Assembly (NCBI GenBank): GCA_031275405.1
Contig: JAISOV010000057.1
Location: 1 to 64,000 of the forward strand
Direction of reading: 5' to 3'
Origin: Clostridium sp.
Lineage (GTDB): Bacteria; Bacillota; Clostridia; Lachnospirales; Lachnospiraceae
Length of the DNA stretch: 64,000 nt
In this document: positions 1-7,435 of the stretch, piece after piece
How the letters are laid out: each line of letters begins with the position of its first letter
Numbering within the stretch: the first letter of the stretch is position 1
The notes under the pieces: model-generated
Told to the model about the DNA's origin: nothing
Databases searched by the model: none
What the model saw: the letters and a program-made list of their open reading frames with translations, nothing else
Translations under genes and position numbers: made by a program

Positions 1-161
1 AGGGGCGGAGTGGGAGCGCAGCGATGCGCGCAGCGGACGCCTACTAAGAGGTCAGGGGCCTGGCCCCGGCGGGGGCGCGCCTGCGGGCGGCGGTCCGGTC
101 CAGTGTTCGGTTCTGAGGGTGCGACGCATGATTTATATTTGGCCTTAGGAGCTGTATTTTT

Positions 162-235
162 GGCCCAGTGGCTCAGTTGGTTAGAGCGCCGCCCTGTCAC
201 GGCGGAGGTCGAGGGTTCGAGTCCCTTCTGGGTCG
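162..235 (+). tRNA. tRNA-Asp (GTC)
   Basis: The cloverleaf is complete. The seven-pair acceptor stem GGCCCAG/CTGGGTC has one G-U pair, the anticodon stem is CCGCC/GGCGG, and the loop CTGTCAC carries anticodon GTC. The T-arm is present. The discriminator base is G and no CCA follows, so the 3' end must be added by tRNA nucleotidyltransferase. It is first in a seven-tRNA run. Confidence 0.96.
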
Positions 236-258
236 TCTGGTGTTCCGCTATAGAAACT

Positions 259-331
259 GGGATCTTAGCTCAGCTGGGAGAGCATCTGTCTTACAAACAG
301 AGGGTCATAGGTTCGATCCCTATAGGTCCCA
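259..331 (+). tRNA. tRNA-Val (TAC)
   Basis: Acceptor stem GGGATCT/AGGTCCC and anticodon stem TCTGT/ACAGA with loop CTTACAA give anticodon TAC. The T-loop is standard. CCA is not encoded. It lies 23 bases after tRNA-Asp. Confidence 0.96.
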
Positions 332-350
332 TAGTAACATTGGTCTTGAT

Positions 351-423
351 GCCGATGTGGCTCAATTGGCAGAGCAGCTGATTTGTAATCAGCAGGTTAT
401 CGGTTCGAGTCCGATCATCGGCT
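351..423 (+). tRNA. tRNA-Thr (TGT)
   Basis: Acceptor stem GCCGATG/CATCGGC and anticodon stem GCTGA/TCAGC with loop TTTGTAA give anticodon TGT. The discriminator is T and CCA is not encoded. Confidence 0.96.
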
Positions 424-442
424 TTGTAGTAGATAACCATAT

Positions 443-524
<82 letters not shown>

Positions 525-566
525 CTTATTTTTCAAAAATTTTGGAATAGACGGCAGTTTTCATAG

Positions 567-656
567 TCGGCACGGCTATAGTGAGCATGGCTATAGGCGG
601 CATGGTGATAGACGGCATGGCTGTGGATCGTATGGCTATGACTGGCACGGCAAAAG
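567..656. repeat. 15-bp degenerate tandem repeat between tRNA genes
   Basis: Six consecutive 15-bp units of the form xCGGCATGGCTATAG fill the spacer between tRNA-Tyr and tRNA-fMet. They start at 567, 582, 597, 612, 627 and 642 and diverge from each other at a few positions. Other short spacers in this array carry no such repeat. No function is visible. It fits the general abundance of short tandem repeats in this window. Confidence 0.85.
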
Positions 657-673
657 AGCGTTGTGTTTTTTGA

Positions 674-747
674 CGCGGGGTGGAGCAGTCTGGAAGCTCG
701 TCGGGCTCATAACCCGAAGGTCACAGGTTCAAATCCTGTCCCCGCTA
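674..747 (+). tRNA. Initiator tRNA-fMet (CAT)
   Basis: The anticodon loop CTCATAA gives CAT. Two initiator hallmarks are visible. The anticodon stem ends in three consecutive G:C pairs (GGG/CCC), and the first acceptor position is unpaired, here C1 opposite T72. The remaining acceptor pairs are intact. CCA is not encoded. Most bacterial initiators have C1 opposite A72, so the T is mildly unusual. Confidence 0.93.
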
Positions 748-759
748 TTGGCATTCTAT

Positions 760-832
<73 letters not shown>

Positions 833-872
833 TTCTGCCGTCATACGACCTACGCTTGGCGTTGTTCGTTAC

Positions 873-945
873 GGGACATTAGCTCAGGTGGTAGAGCACT
901 TGACTTTTAATCAAGTTGTCCGGGGTTCGAATCCCCGATGTCTCA
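873..945 (+). tRNA. tRNA-Lys (TTT)
   Basis: Acceptor stem GGGACAT/ATGTCTC and anticodon stem CTTGA/TCAAG with loop CTTTTAA give anticodon TTT. It is the last gene of the array. CCA is not encoded. Confidence 0.96.
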
Positions 946-1011
946 CTTTTGCTCATCAAATCCGAACACACCATATGATCTGTTGGTATACGGTATCTTC
1001 CGCCATTCCGA

Positions 1012-1068
1012 ACAAATGCGAACCCGACCTGGGTGTTCATCGTCGGGGAGGCGTTCGCGTTTGTTTTT
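1012..1068 (+). terminator. Probable terminator of the tRNA array
   Basis: The outer stem ACAAATGCGAAC/GTTCGCGTTTGT has one wobble, and an inner stem CCGAC/GTCGG stacks within it. The stem is followed by TTTTT. It lies just after tRNA-Lys and before the leader of the efflux gene, so it probably ends tRNA transcription. Confidence 0.6.
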
Positions 1069-1097
1069 GAGTTAGACAAAATAGGAGAAATCGTGCT

Positions 1098-1145
1098 ATG
1101 ATCGTTTTACCCCTCTGCATTGTTTTAGCTTCGCGCAAAGCCTGA
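1098..1145 (+). CDS. Leader peptide of the efflux pump gene (15 aa)
   Basis: This ORF is too short for ordinary gene calling. AGGAG at 1083-1087 lies ten bases before ATG 1098. The ORF reads MIVLPLCIVLASRKA and stops with TGA at 1143-1145. The stop lies inside the upstream arm of the 20-bp attenuator hairpin that precedes the MFS gene. Small leader ORFs overlapping a hairpin arm are the known arrangement for antibiotic-inducible erm, msr/mef and some ABC or MFS resistance genes, where a drug-stalled ribosome breaks the hairpin. Regulation here is inferred from that arrangement. The peptide does not match a stalling motif that I can name with confidence. Confidence 0.7.
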   Translation: MIVLPLCIVLASRKA

Positions 1146-1205
1146 TTGGGGCGGATTTGCGCGGAGCGGCAGAAAACCTGACCGTCCCGATTGGGCTTTG
1201 CTTTT
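1135..1205 (+). promoter_or_regulatory. Transcription attenuator upstream of the MFS pump
   Basis: Positions 1135-1154 pair with 1182-1201 over 20 bp, including several G-U pairs, and TTTT follows. This is an intrinsic-terminator shape ending 26 bases before the pump's ribosome binding site. A competing stem pairs 1133-1139 (GCGCAAA) with 1156-1162 (TTTGCGC), which would dismantle the large stem. The leader ORF ends inside the first arm. Taken together this looks like a ribosome-controlled attenuator, by analogy with inducible drug-resistance genes. Confidence 0.7.
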
Positions 1206-1239
1206 CAAATAAATAACACAAATTTGAAGGAGCAAAGCT

Positions 1240-2544
1240 ATGAACATAAAAATTATCAGAGAGCTTCGGGAATTTCTGATTCTCTGGGCTTCGCAGAGCG
1301 TGTCTACACTTGGTACGGCGATGACCAATTTCGCGCTGATTATCTGGGTATACTCGCAAAAGGGAACCGCTTCGAGCATTGCGCTGTTGTCGGTTTGCTC
1401 GTTGTTGCCGTCGATTTTGTTCTGCTTCATTGCGGGGACAATCGCCGACAGGTGGAACAAAAAGCGGATAATGCTGCTCGCGGACACGCTTGCGGCTTGC
1501 GGAACGGTTATGGTGTTGGTGCTTTACCTGACCGGTGCGCTCGCGATATGGCATCTGTATATCATCAACTTTCTGCTCAGTTTTATGAACGCGTTTCAAA
1601 ATCCGGCGGCGTATGTCGCGACGAGCTTGCTCGTGCCGAAAGAACATTACGTCCGGGTGAGTGGACTGCAATCTTTATCCGGTTCTGCGGTCACGATAAT
1701 CGCGCCCGCATTGGGCAGTGCGGCGCTCGCGTTCGGAGGACTTGGAGCGGTACTCGCGATTGACCTGCTGACGTTCGCGGTTGCGTTCGTGACGTTGCTC
1801 GTGTTCGTCAAGATCCCGGATGTCGAGCAGAGCGTAAAAGAAGTTCAGGAGAGTTTTATCAAAAGCTGTGCTTCCGGCTTGCGTTTTCTGCGCGGACGCT
1901 CAGCGTTATTGCGTATCATACTGTTTTTCGCTTTCATAAACTTTATTGCGAAAATGGGCGGTTATGGTATGCTTCCGGCACTCGTCCTAAGCCGCACAGG
2001 CGGCGACCAAACCGCGCTGGGAATCGTTGAATCCGCCGTCGGATTCGGAACGCTGTTCGGAGCGGTTCTGGTGACGCTGATGAAGCCAGCGAAAAGTCGC
2101 GTCCGCGTGATTTTCATAGCGTGCGGCGTATCGTTCCTGCTCGGAGATGTGGGGCAAAGTTTAACAAGTTCCTTGCCAATTTGGGTTTTAGCGGCGTTCA
2201 CTTCAAATGTGCCGATGGCGTTACTCAGCGCTAATCTAACCGCCGTAATGCGCACAAACATTCCTCTTGAATTGCAAGGACGCGTATTCGCAGCTCGGGA
2301 TACGATTCAGTACAGCACGATTCCGCTCGGACTGTTCCTTGGCGGAGTCCTCGCCGATTATGTGTTCGAGCCGCTTATGGCGGGGCGGGCGATACCAGTT
2401 TTGTCGTCAATATTCGGCAACGGAAAGGGTTCGGGGATTGCGGTTATGTTCTTCATTGTGGGTGCAATAGGTTTTGTCACGAGCTTCCTGTGTCTGCGAA
2501 ATCCGGCATATTACACGTTAGATAAAACTCGCGACAAAGGTTGA
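1240..2544 (+). CDS. MFS efflux transporter, DHA3/Mef-like
   Basis: This 434-residue protein has about twelve hydrophobic segments and the early MFS loop signature GTIADRWNKKR (residues about 65-75) between helices 2 and 3. Sequence style and length fit the DHA3 branch, which includes macrolide exporters of the Mef type. It would export small amphipathic compounds using the proton gradient. Start: AGGAG sits seven bases before ATG 1240. The leader peptide and attenuator just upstream support an inducible resistance role, but the substrate cannot be read from sequence. It lies alone between the tRNA array and a mobile-element-like remnant, which suggests it may have arrived by transfer. Confidence 0.85.
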   Translation: MNIKIIRELREFLILWASQSVSTLGTAMTNFALIIWVYSQKGTASSIALLSVCSLLPSILFCFIAGTIADRWNKKRIMLLADTLAACGTVMVLVLYLTGALAIWHLYIINFLLSFMNAFQNPAAYVATSLLVPKEHYVRVSGLQSLSGSAVTIIAPALGSAALAFGGLGAVLAIDLLTFAVAFVTLLVFVKIPDVEQSVKEVQESFIKSCASGLRFLRGRSALLRIILFFAFINFIAKMGGYGMLPALVLSRTGGDQTALGIVESAVGFGTLFGAVLVTLMKPAKSRVRVIFIACGVSFLLGDVGQSLTSSLPIWVLAAFTSNVPMALLSANLTAVMRTNIPLELQGRVFAARDTIQYSTIPLGLFLGGVLADYVFEPLMAGRAIPVLSSIFGNGKGSGIAVMFFIVGAIGFVTSFLCLRNPAYYTLDKTRDKG

Positions 2545-2561
2545 TAGTGTGTTCTTACAGC

Positions 2562-2606
2562 AGCCCGCTTGCGGGCTTAACGACCGCTCCAATCTTGGAG
2601 CGGTCG
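2562..2606 (+). terminator. Two adjacent hairpins after the MFS gene
   Basis: AGCCCGC/GCGGGCT (2562-2577) is followed at once by a perfect 12-bp hairpin (2581-2592 with 2595-2606). They lie 18 bases beyond the MFS stop codon. There is no strong T-run, so termination is likely but not certain. Confidence 0.5.
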
Positions 2607-3124
2607 AGAGGGATTGGGGTCTCCCCAACAAGCGGCAACGGTGAGTTCAGAGAGCCGAAGTCATTGCTTGCCAATATGGAAACGGGCTGCTTGGCAGTCC
2701 GTTTCCCCTGCTTGCGAAAATGATATTTTATAAAATGCGCGAGCGAAGATAACGGCAATTTCGATTGCAGCAAGCAAGGACTGCGCTGCAGCAGTCGTTT
2801 GTTGGGAGGTATCCCAAACCCTCTCGGACAGCGCAAAAATGCGCGCTCCGTTAAGCTTTCGCTTCGCTCGTCTGCTACGCGACCTGCGGTCGCTATTTTG
2901 CGTGGGATTACCGGCGGAGGGAACGAATCACGAACTTTTTCAAAGTACGTGACCCACTCTGACACTTTGGCTACGCCGAAAGTGCCGTGGGCTCTCCGAG
3001 GGGGAATTGCGCGACTCTGGTCGCGCTCGCGAGCGTCGCTGTCACTCGCCGCGTTGCGGTTCGTTCGGCTTCGCTCATGCGAAAACGGAGAGGGTCGGCG
3101 GTTGCCGCCCCTCTCTGTTTTCCG
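2607..3124. other. Hairpin-rich non-coding stretch, possible transfer-origin remnant
   Basis: No convincing gene is present. The stretch is full of inverted repeats, for example GGAAACGG/CCGTTTCC near 2679-2708 and the imperfect hairpin at 2963-2984 (CACTTT-GGC-TAC-GCC-AAAGTG). It sits next to a small ORF of a kind I associate with clostridial mobilizable elements. From memory, its texture resembles the region upstream of MobA/MobL-type relaxase genes, where the transfer origin lies. No relaxase gene is present here, so it would be a remnant. This is inference. Confidence 0.35.
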
Positions 3125-3325
3125 TCAGTCGATTCGCCTGACTTGCGCATCAGACTTCACCTCCTCCGCCGGTAATGCTTCGGCGTCCTTCCGAGCTTGC
3201 CATTCGGCGAACTCTTGCTGTACCTCATCGCTCTCGAAGTAAGAGCGTATCGCAGGGAGCAGGGTTCGAGCCAACGCTTCGATTGCGTCGGCGGGTACCG
3301 GGTTGTTTTCGTCGGCAATTTTCAC
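3125..3325 (-). CDS. Small conserved protein, probably mobile-element associated
   Basis: This is a 66-residue acidic protein. The start is GTG at 3325, chosen because AGGAGGGG lies about six bases upstream on the minus strand. It begins with a conserved-looking block (PVPADAIEALARTLLP) and continues with predicted helices rich in Glu, Gln and Ala. Similar small proteins occur beside recombinase and relaxase genes in clostridial integrative elements, a recollection that I cannot verify here. No function can be assigned. It reads toward the hairpin-rich stretch, facing the MFS gene. Confidence 0.6.
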   Translation of the reverse strand: MKIADENNPVPADAIEALARTLLPAIRSYFESDEVQQEFAEWQARKDAEALPAEEVKSDAQVRRID

Positions 3326-3358
3326 GTTGACCCCTCCTATTGAATCTTAAGAATGTTA

Positions 3359-3394
3359 ATGCGGACGGCTGTCAAGAGCGACAGCTGTCCGCAT
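3359..3394. repeat. 15-bp inverted repeat
   Basis: Positions 3359-3373 pair with 3380-3394 across a six-base loop with one wobble. It lies just upstream of the small minus-strand gene. No T-run follows on the plus strand except a weak one, so it may be an operator or an element boundary rather than a terminator. Confidence 0.7.
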
Positions 3395-3872
3395 TTGTAA
3401 TTAGTATAGCAGAAAACTGCTTGCCTCACGTTCCGGAGAAACCGCTAAGCCTTGCCCATGAAAGGTTTGGCGTTTTTTGATTTAGCGCATTCTATCTTCG
3501 CAACGATGTGCGGCATAACAGACATGTCTGTATACAGACTGCGCGGAAATTCTATTTACCTTGGAAAAACACACCAGATATGGCATTGAGCCATTATGAT
3601 CGTGCAGTATATGGTATCTGAAAAGATGTTTGGAGACCGTTGACTCTTTTTATGATAGCTTAGGCGGCAACCCTACTGGTGGAGGCAGCTGTGGCACTGC
3701 ATCTGTAAAAAATTCCAGAAAATCTTTCCAGAAATTGTCTGTGGGAAATTTCTTGAGAATTTTTTTAAGAAATTTCCCATAGACAGCTAGACAGTACTCA
3801 TATATTATAGGTACAATAGGTACCATAAGAAGAAAAAGACGATTTCAAAAAGCGATTTAACAGGGAGCAGCG
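3395..3872. other. Intergenic region upstream of the L,D-transpeptidase
   Basis: About 480 bases without a gene. It contains overlapping palindromes CAGACATGTCTG and GTCTGTATACAGAC (3519-3539), a 19-bp inverted repeat (3736-3754 with 3767-3785), and a promoter candidate for the following gene: TAGACA at 3788, 18-base spacer, TACAAT at 3812. The 19-bp stem ends just before the -35 element, so it could terminate incoming transcription or bind a regulator. Confidence 0.55.
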
Positions 3873-5351
3873 ATGGGTGAGACAGGTGACGGGAAGGAAT
3901 ATATTCTAAGAAAAGAACCTTTTTTATGGAAAAGGAAGAAACTGGCCATAGGTTTGAGCATAGGTCTTCTCATAAGCGGTATTTTAGGAATCGTCCTCCT
4001 GGCTTATTTCAGTGTGGCGTCTTATTTTCGGTCGCATTTTTTCCCGAATACTTTTGTGAGCGGCGTGCGCTGCAGCTATTGGACGGCGGCGCGCACCGCG
4101 GCGCAGCTGGAAGCGCTGAGCCTGGATTATCAGCTTGTGGTAGAAGACCGGGATGGAAAAGTGATCGGGACGATCGGCGCCGCAGACATTGATGTCACGG
4201 TTCCGGCAAAGGAGAGGGCCGAAGTCCTGCTTGCCGGGCAGGACGAGTACGAATGGCCTTTTGCGTTTTTTCGGTCGCAGGAATATGAGTTCTCGTATGA
4301 AATGGGGTTTGATGAGGCGAAGATGGAAGCGCTCATCCGTACTTGGGAGGCCCTGCGCGTGACGGACATGGAAGAGCCAAAGGACGCGTATATCAGCGAG
4401 TACCTGGGGGCCGAGGATGGAAATGGAAGGAGTGCGTTCCATGGATATGAGATCATCCCGGAGACCCTTGGGAACAAACTGGATCTGGAAAAGGTACGGG
4501 AAGTACTGGCCCAGGCGATCTACGGCAGGAGTGAAACGGTGAATTTGGGACAGGAGGGCTGTTACGTCGCCGCCAAGATCACGTCGTCAAACGTGAATCT
4601 CAACCGAAGGGTAAAGCTGCTGAACCGCTGGGTCGGCACCCGTATCACCTATGACTGGAACGGGAACGAAGTCGTGCTGGACGGCACTGCCATACATACC
4701 TGGATCCGGGAAGAAGCCGGGAAGGTGGTGCTGGACGAGGGAGCCGTGGAAGATTTTGTGGCGTCCAATGCCAGGCAGTATGACACTTATGGGAAGAAAA
4801 GGACGTTCCGGACGACCCTTGGGAAGGAGCTGACGCTTTCCAGCGGCGCGTTTGGCTGGAAAACAGACCGGAGATCGGAAAAAACAGAAATCATACGGCT
4901 GATTTATGAGGGGGCACAGCTGGAAAGAGAGCCGGTCTACAGCAGCCGGGGCGCAAAAAAGGGAACGGATGACATCGGCTCTTCTTATGTGGAGATCGAC
5001 CTGACCAATCAGCACCTGTATCTGTACATGGAAGGGAAGCTGATCCTGGAGTCGGATTTTGTGTCCGGCAACATGAGCAACGGCAATGGTACTCCGGCGG
5101 GGGTCTTTGGGCTGACCTATAAGACCACCAACGCGGTTCTGCGGGGAGAGGATTACGCGACGCCTGTGAATTACTGGATGCCTTTTAATGGGAATGTAGG
5201 TATGCACGATGCGACATGGCGCAGGAGCTTCGGCGGGGATATTTTCCTGACCGGCGGTTCCCATGGCTGCATTAATATGCCGCTGGCCGCCGCAAAAACG
5301 ATGTATTCTTACCTCTCCACAGGATTTCCGGTCATCTGCTATTATGATTAG
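3873..5351 (+). CDS. L,D-transpeptidase with N-terminal membrane anchor
   Basis: The 492-residue protein forms 3-3 crosslinks in peptidoglycan, or attaches proteins to it, outside the membrane. A short cytoplasmic basic stretch is followed by one membrane segment at about residues 24-48. Next comes a long region of the peptidoglycan-binding type common in clostridial homologues (VSGVRCSYWTAARTAAQLE at about 64-82). The YkuD catalytic domain is at the C-terminus, with the active-site motif SHGCINM; the nucleophile is C466 and the histidine H464. The start follows GGGAG by about eight bases. Residues SAFHG near 190 coincide with the dispersed CCATGGA repeat and look like an insertion. It heads the run that continues with the HD protein. 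Confidence 0.92.
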   Translation: MGETGDGKEYILRKEPFLWKRKKLAIGLSIGLLISGILGIVLLAYFSVASYFRSHFFPNTFVSGVRCSYWTAARTAAQLEALSLDYQLVVEDRDGKVIGTIGAADIDVTVPAKERAEVLLAGQDEYEWPFAFFRSQEYEFSYEMGFDEAKMEALIRTWEALRVTDMEEPKDAYISEYLGAEDGNGRSAFHGYEIIPETLGNKLDLEKVREVLAQAIYGRSETVNLGQEGCYVAAKITSSNVNLNRRVKLLNRWVGTRITYDWNGNEVVLDGTAIHTWIREEAGKVVLDEGAVEDFVASNARQYDTYGKKRTFRTTLGKELTLSSGAFGWKTDRRSEKTEIIRLIYEGAQLEREPVYSSRGAKKGTDDIGSSYVEIDLTNQHLYLYMEGKLILESDFVSGNMSNGNGTPAGVFGLTYKTTNAVLRGEDYATPVNYWMPFNGNVGMHDATWRRSFGGDIFLTGGSHGCINMPLAAAKTMYSYLSTGFPVICYYD

Positions 5352-5363
5352 AGGAGGGTTTCC

Positions 5364-5912
5364 ATGGCGGAAAGAAAGCCGGGGCAGCGCGGCAAAAGGA
5401 AGAAATGCATTCCAAGGAAAGCGGAAAAATGGATCCGGCAGTATGAGAAACAGAGGGATCTGCACCGAAAGATCCGGGAGGCGGGGGGGGAGATCCTGAA
5501 ATCCCGGAATTTCGACAAATCCAAGGACTTCCTGCAGCATGGGAGCATGTCGGTCAAGACTCACAGCATCAACGTGGCAAAATACAGTCTGGCGATCAGC
5601 GAAAAGCTCCGCCTTTCCTGCAACCGGGAGGAAATGATCCGGGGCGCGCTGCTCCATGACTATTTCCAGTATGACTGGCACAAGACGAAGGACAAGAAGC
5701 CCTGGAAATTGCACGGCTTCACCCATCCCAAGCTCGCGCTGCAAAATGCTTCCAGGGAATATCGGCTGTCTTCCAGGGAACGGGACATTATCCGCAAGCA
5801 CATGTGGCCGCTTACGATCGTGCCGCCTGTCTACAAGGAAGCCTGGGTCGTCAGCGCCGCCGACAAGTGGTGTTCCCTCATGGAAACCATCGGCCTGCAT
5901 AAAGGGGGATGA
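5364..5912 (+). CDS. HD-domain phosphohydrolase
   Basis: This is a 182-residue cytoplasmic protein. The HD metal-binding residues are visible in order: H67, H98-D99, a further His pair in HGFTH (117, 121), H146 and D167. The family hydrolyses phosphate esters of nucleotides or related compounds; the substrate here is unknown. GAGGAGGG lies directly upstream of the ATG. The basic N-terminus (residues 8-20) overlaps one unit of the dispersed repeat and is probably not part of the fold. The gene starts 12 bases after the L,D-transpeptidase and ends one base before the next start, indicating one transcript. Confidence 0.85.
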   Translation: MAERKPGQRGKRKKCIPRKAEKWIRQYEKQRDLHRKIREAGGEILKSRNFDKSKDFLQHGSMSVKTHSINVAKYSLAISEKLRLSCNREEMIRGALLHDYFQYDWHKTKDKKPWKLHGFTHPKLALQNASREYRLSSRERDIIRKHMWPLTIVPPVYKEAWVVSAADKWCSLMETIGLHKGG

Positions 5913-5913
5913 A

Positions 5914-7404
5914 GTGGAGTCCTTTTATGAAATGTTAGCGCGGTACGGGGAGCAGGATGTTTACCCATGCCATATGCCGGGGCATAAACGCCGTCTGCAT
6001 GGGCATCTGCCGGAGCTGTTCGTGAAAACAGATCTTACGGAGATCGAGGGCTTCGACGACCTGCACTATCCGCAGGGGATCCTGCGGGAGCTTCAGCAAC
6101 AGGCGGCGCTGCTGTACGGGGCGGAAGAAAGCTATTATCTGGTGAACGGAAGCACCTGCGGGATCTTGAGTGCGGTCAGCGCGGCCCTGCCGCCGGGCGG
6201 ACATCTGCTGGTCGCGCGCAACTGCCATAAGTCTGTTTATCATGGCGCCTATCTTAGGAATCTTGCGCTGTCTTATCTGTACCCCGAATACCTTGCGGAA
6301 TATGACATTTATGAAGCGGTCACGCCAGGGCAGGTGCGCCGGGCGTTGGAGGAAACGCCGGGGATCGGAGCGGTTCTGATTGTTTCCCCGACCTATGAAG
6401 GCAGGATCGCGGAGGTATCCGCCATTGTCCGGGAAGTGCACCGGAAGGGGCTTCCCTTGATCGTAGACGAAGCGCATGGGGCGCACCTGGGCTTCTTTCC
6501 GGGATTCGCGCCGAGCAGCTGCAGACTGGGGGCGGATCTGGTCGTCCACAGTGTCCATAAGACGCTGTCCGGCATGACGCAGACGGCGCTCCTGCATGTG
6601 AACGGCGACCGGATAGACCGGACGAGGCTCAGACGTTTTTTACGGATCTATCAGAGCAGCAGCCCCTCCTATGTGCTTCTGGCAGGTATTGACAATGCCC
6701 TGCGGCTGGTCAGGGAAGAGGGGGAGGCCTTGTTTGGGGAGCTTATCCGGCGCTGGCGGGAAATGCTGCTGCTGCTGTCCGCCTGTAGGAACCTGACCAT
6801 CCTGTCGGGCGGGCAGGGCAGACAGGATGTGGGGAAATTATTGATCGGCGTCAAAAAAATAGGTTTGTCCGCACGGCAATTATGTGATATGCTGATACGG
6901 GAATATCATATCCAGACGGAGATGACAGGAAAAAACTGTGTGCTGGCAATGTTCACCGTCGGGGATACCGAAGAGGGTTTTCGGAGGATGACGGAAGCCT
7001 TGCTGGAAATCGATAAAAAATATGGAATGACACAGGAGATGGCGGAGGCTGCGCCCGGCTGGCCGCGTCTGCGGCAAGAGGTCTCCTTGAGCGCCACAGC
7101 ATGTGGAGGCTGTGTCCGTCCGCTCCCGGCGTTTTCGCTTACCACGGCCTGGGACGGCGAAAAAGAGGAATGTACGCTGGAGCGGAGTGTCGGGCGGTAT
7201 GCCGCCGAGTTCCTGATGCTTTCTCCGCCGGGGGTTCCGTTCGCGGTACCGGGCGAAATCCTTTCGGAGCAGGCGGTGGAAGCCGTGCTGTCCTGTCTGC
7301 GGGACGGATTGGAGGTACAGGGGATCCAAAAAAAGGGCAAAACCTATTTCCTTATGGTGCTGATGGCAGACTTGCCCGGCGCAAAGGATACGGACGCAGA
7401 GTGA
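5914..7404 (+). CDS. Orn/Lys/Arg decarboxylase-family PLP enzyme (YaaO/SpeA-like)
   Basis: The 496-residue protein is a fold-type I PLP enzyme. It shows the family opening CHMPGHKRR and DLTEIEGFDDLHYPQG, a Gly-rich phosphate site (NGSTCGI), the aspartate in VDEAHGAHL and the PLP lysine in SVHKTLSG (K216). The C-terminal domain is shorter than in inducible decarboxylases, as in the Bacillus YaaO/SpeA group, so it could decarboxylate arginine or lysine for polyamine synthesis. The longer open frame upstream lacks homology; GTG 5914 was chosen because GGGGG lies eight bases before it and it follows the HD stop codon directly. B. subtilis has the same family at the head of its yaa cluster. Confidence 0.85.
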   Translation: MESFYEMLARYGEQDVYPCHMPGHKRRLHGHLPELFVKTDLTEIEGFDDLHYPQGILRELQQQAALLYGAEESYYLVNGSTCGILSAVSAALPPGGHLLVARNCHKSVYHGAYLRNLALSYLYPEYLAEYDIYEAVTPGQVRRALEETPGIGAVLIVSPTYEGRIAEVSAIVREVHRKGLPLIVDEAHGAHLGFFPGFAPSSCRLGADLVVHSVHKTLSGMTQTALLHVNGDRIDRTRLRRFLRIYQSSSPSYVLLAGIDNALRLVREEGEALFGELIRRWREMLLLLSACRNLTILSGGQGRQDVGKLLIGVKKIGLSARQLCDMLIREYHIQTEMTGKNCVLAMFTVGDTEEGFRRMTEALLEIDKKYGMTQEMAEAAPGWPRLRQEVSLSATACGGCVRPLPAFSLTTAWDGEKEECTLERSVGRYAAEFLMLSPPGVPFAVPGEILSEQAVEAVLSCLRDGLEVQGIQKKGKTYFLMVLMADLPGAKDTDAE

Positions 7405-7435
7405 CGGCACAGGAGAACGAAAGGAGAACGGGGCT

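Noticed and set aside
1-160. GC-rich start of the window as the end of an rRNA operon
   Set aside because: No 5S or 23S rRNA sequence can be recognised; only GC-rich inverted repeats are seen.
3519-3539. Overlapping palindromes CAGACATGTCTG and GTCTGTATACAGAC as an operator
   Set aside because: They are not placed over a recognisable promoter, and no regulator gene is adjacent; noted only as part of the intergenic region.
4587-5900. 437-codon antisense frame across the L,D-transpeptidase and HD genes
   Set aside because: It crosses two genuine genes with clear catalytic motifs and has no initiation signal.
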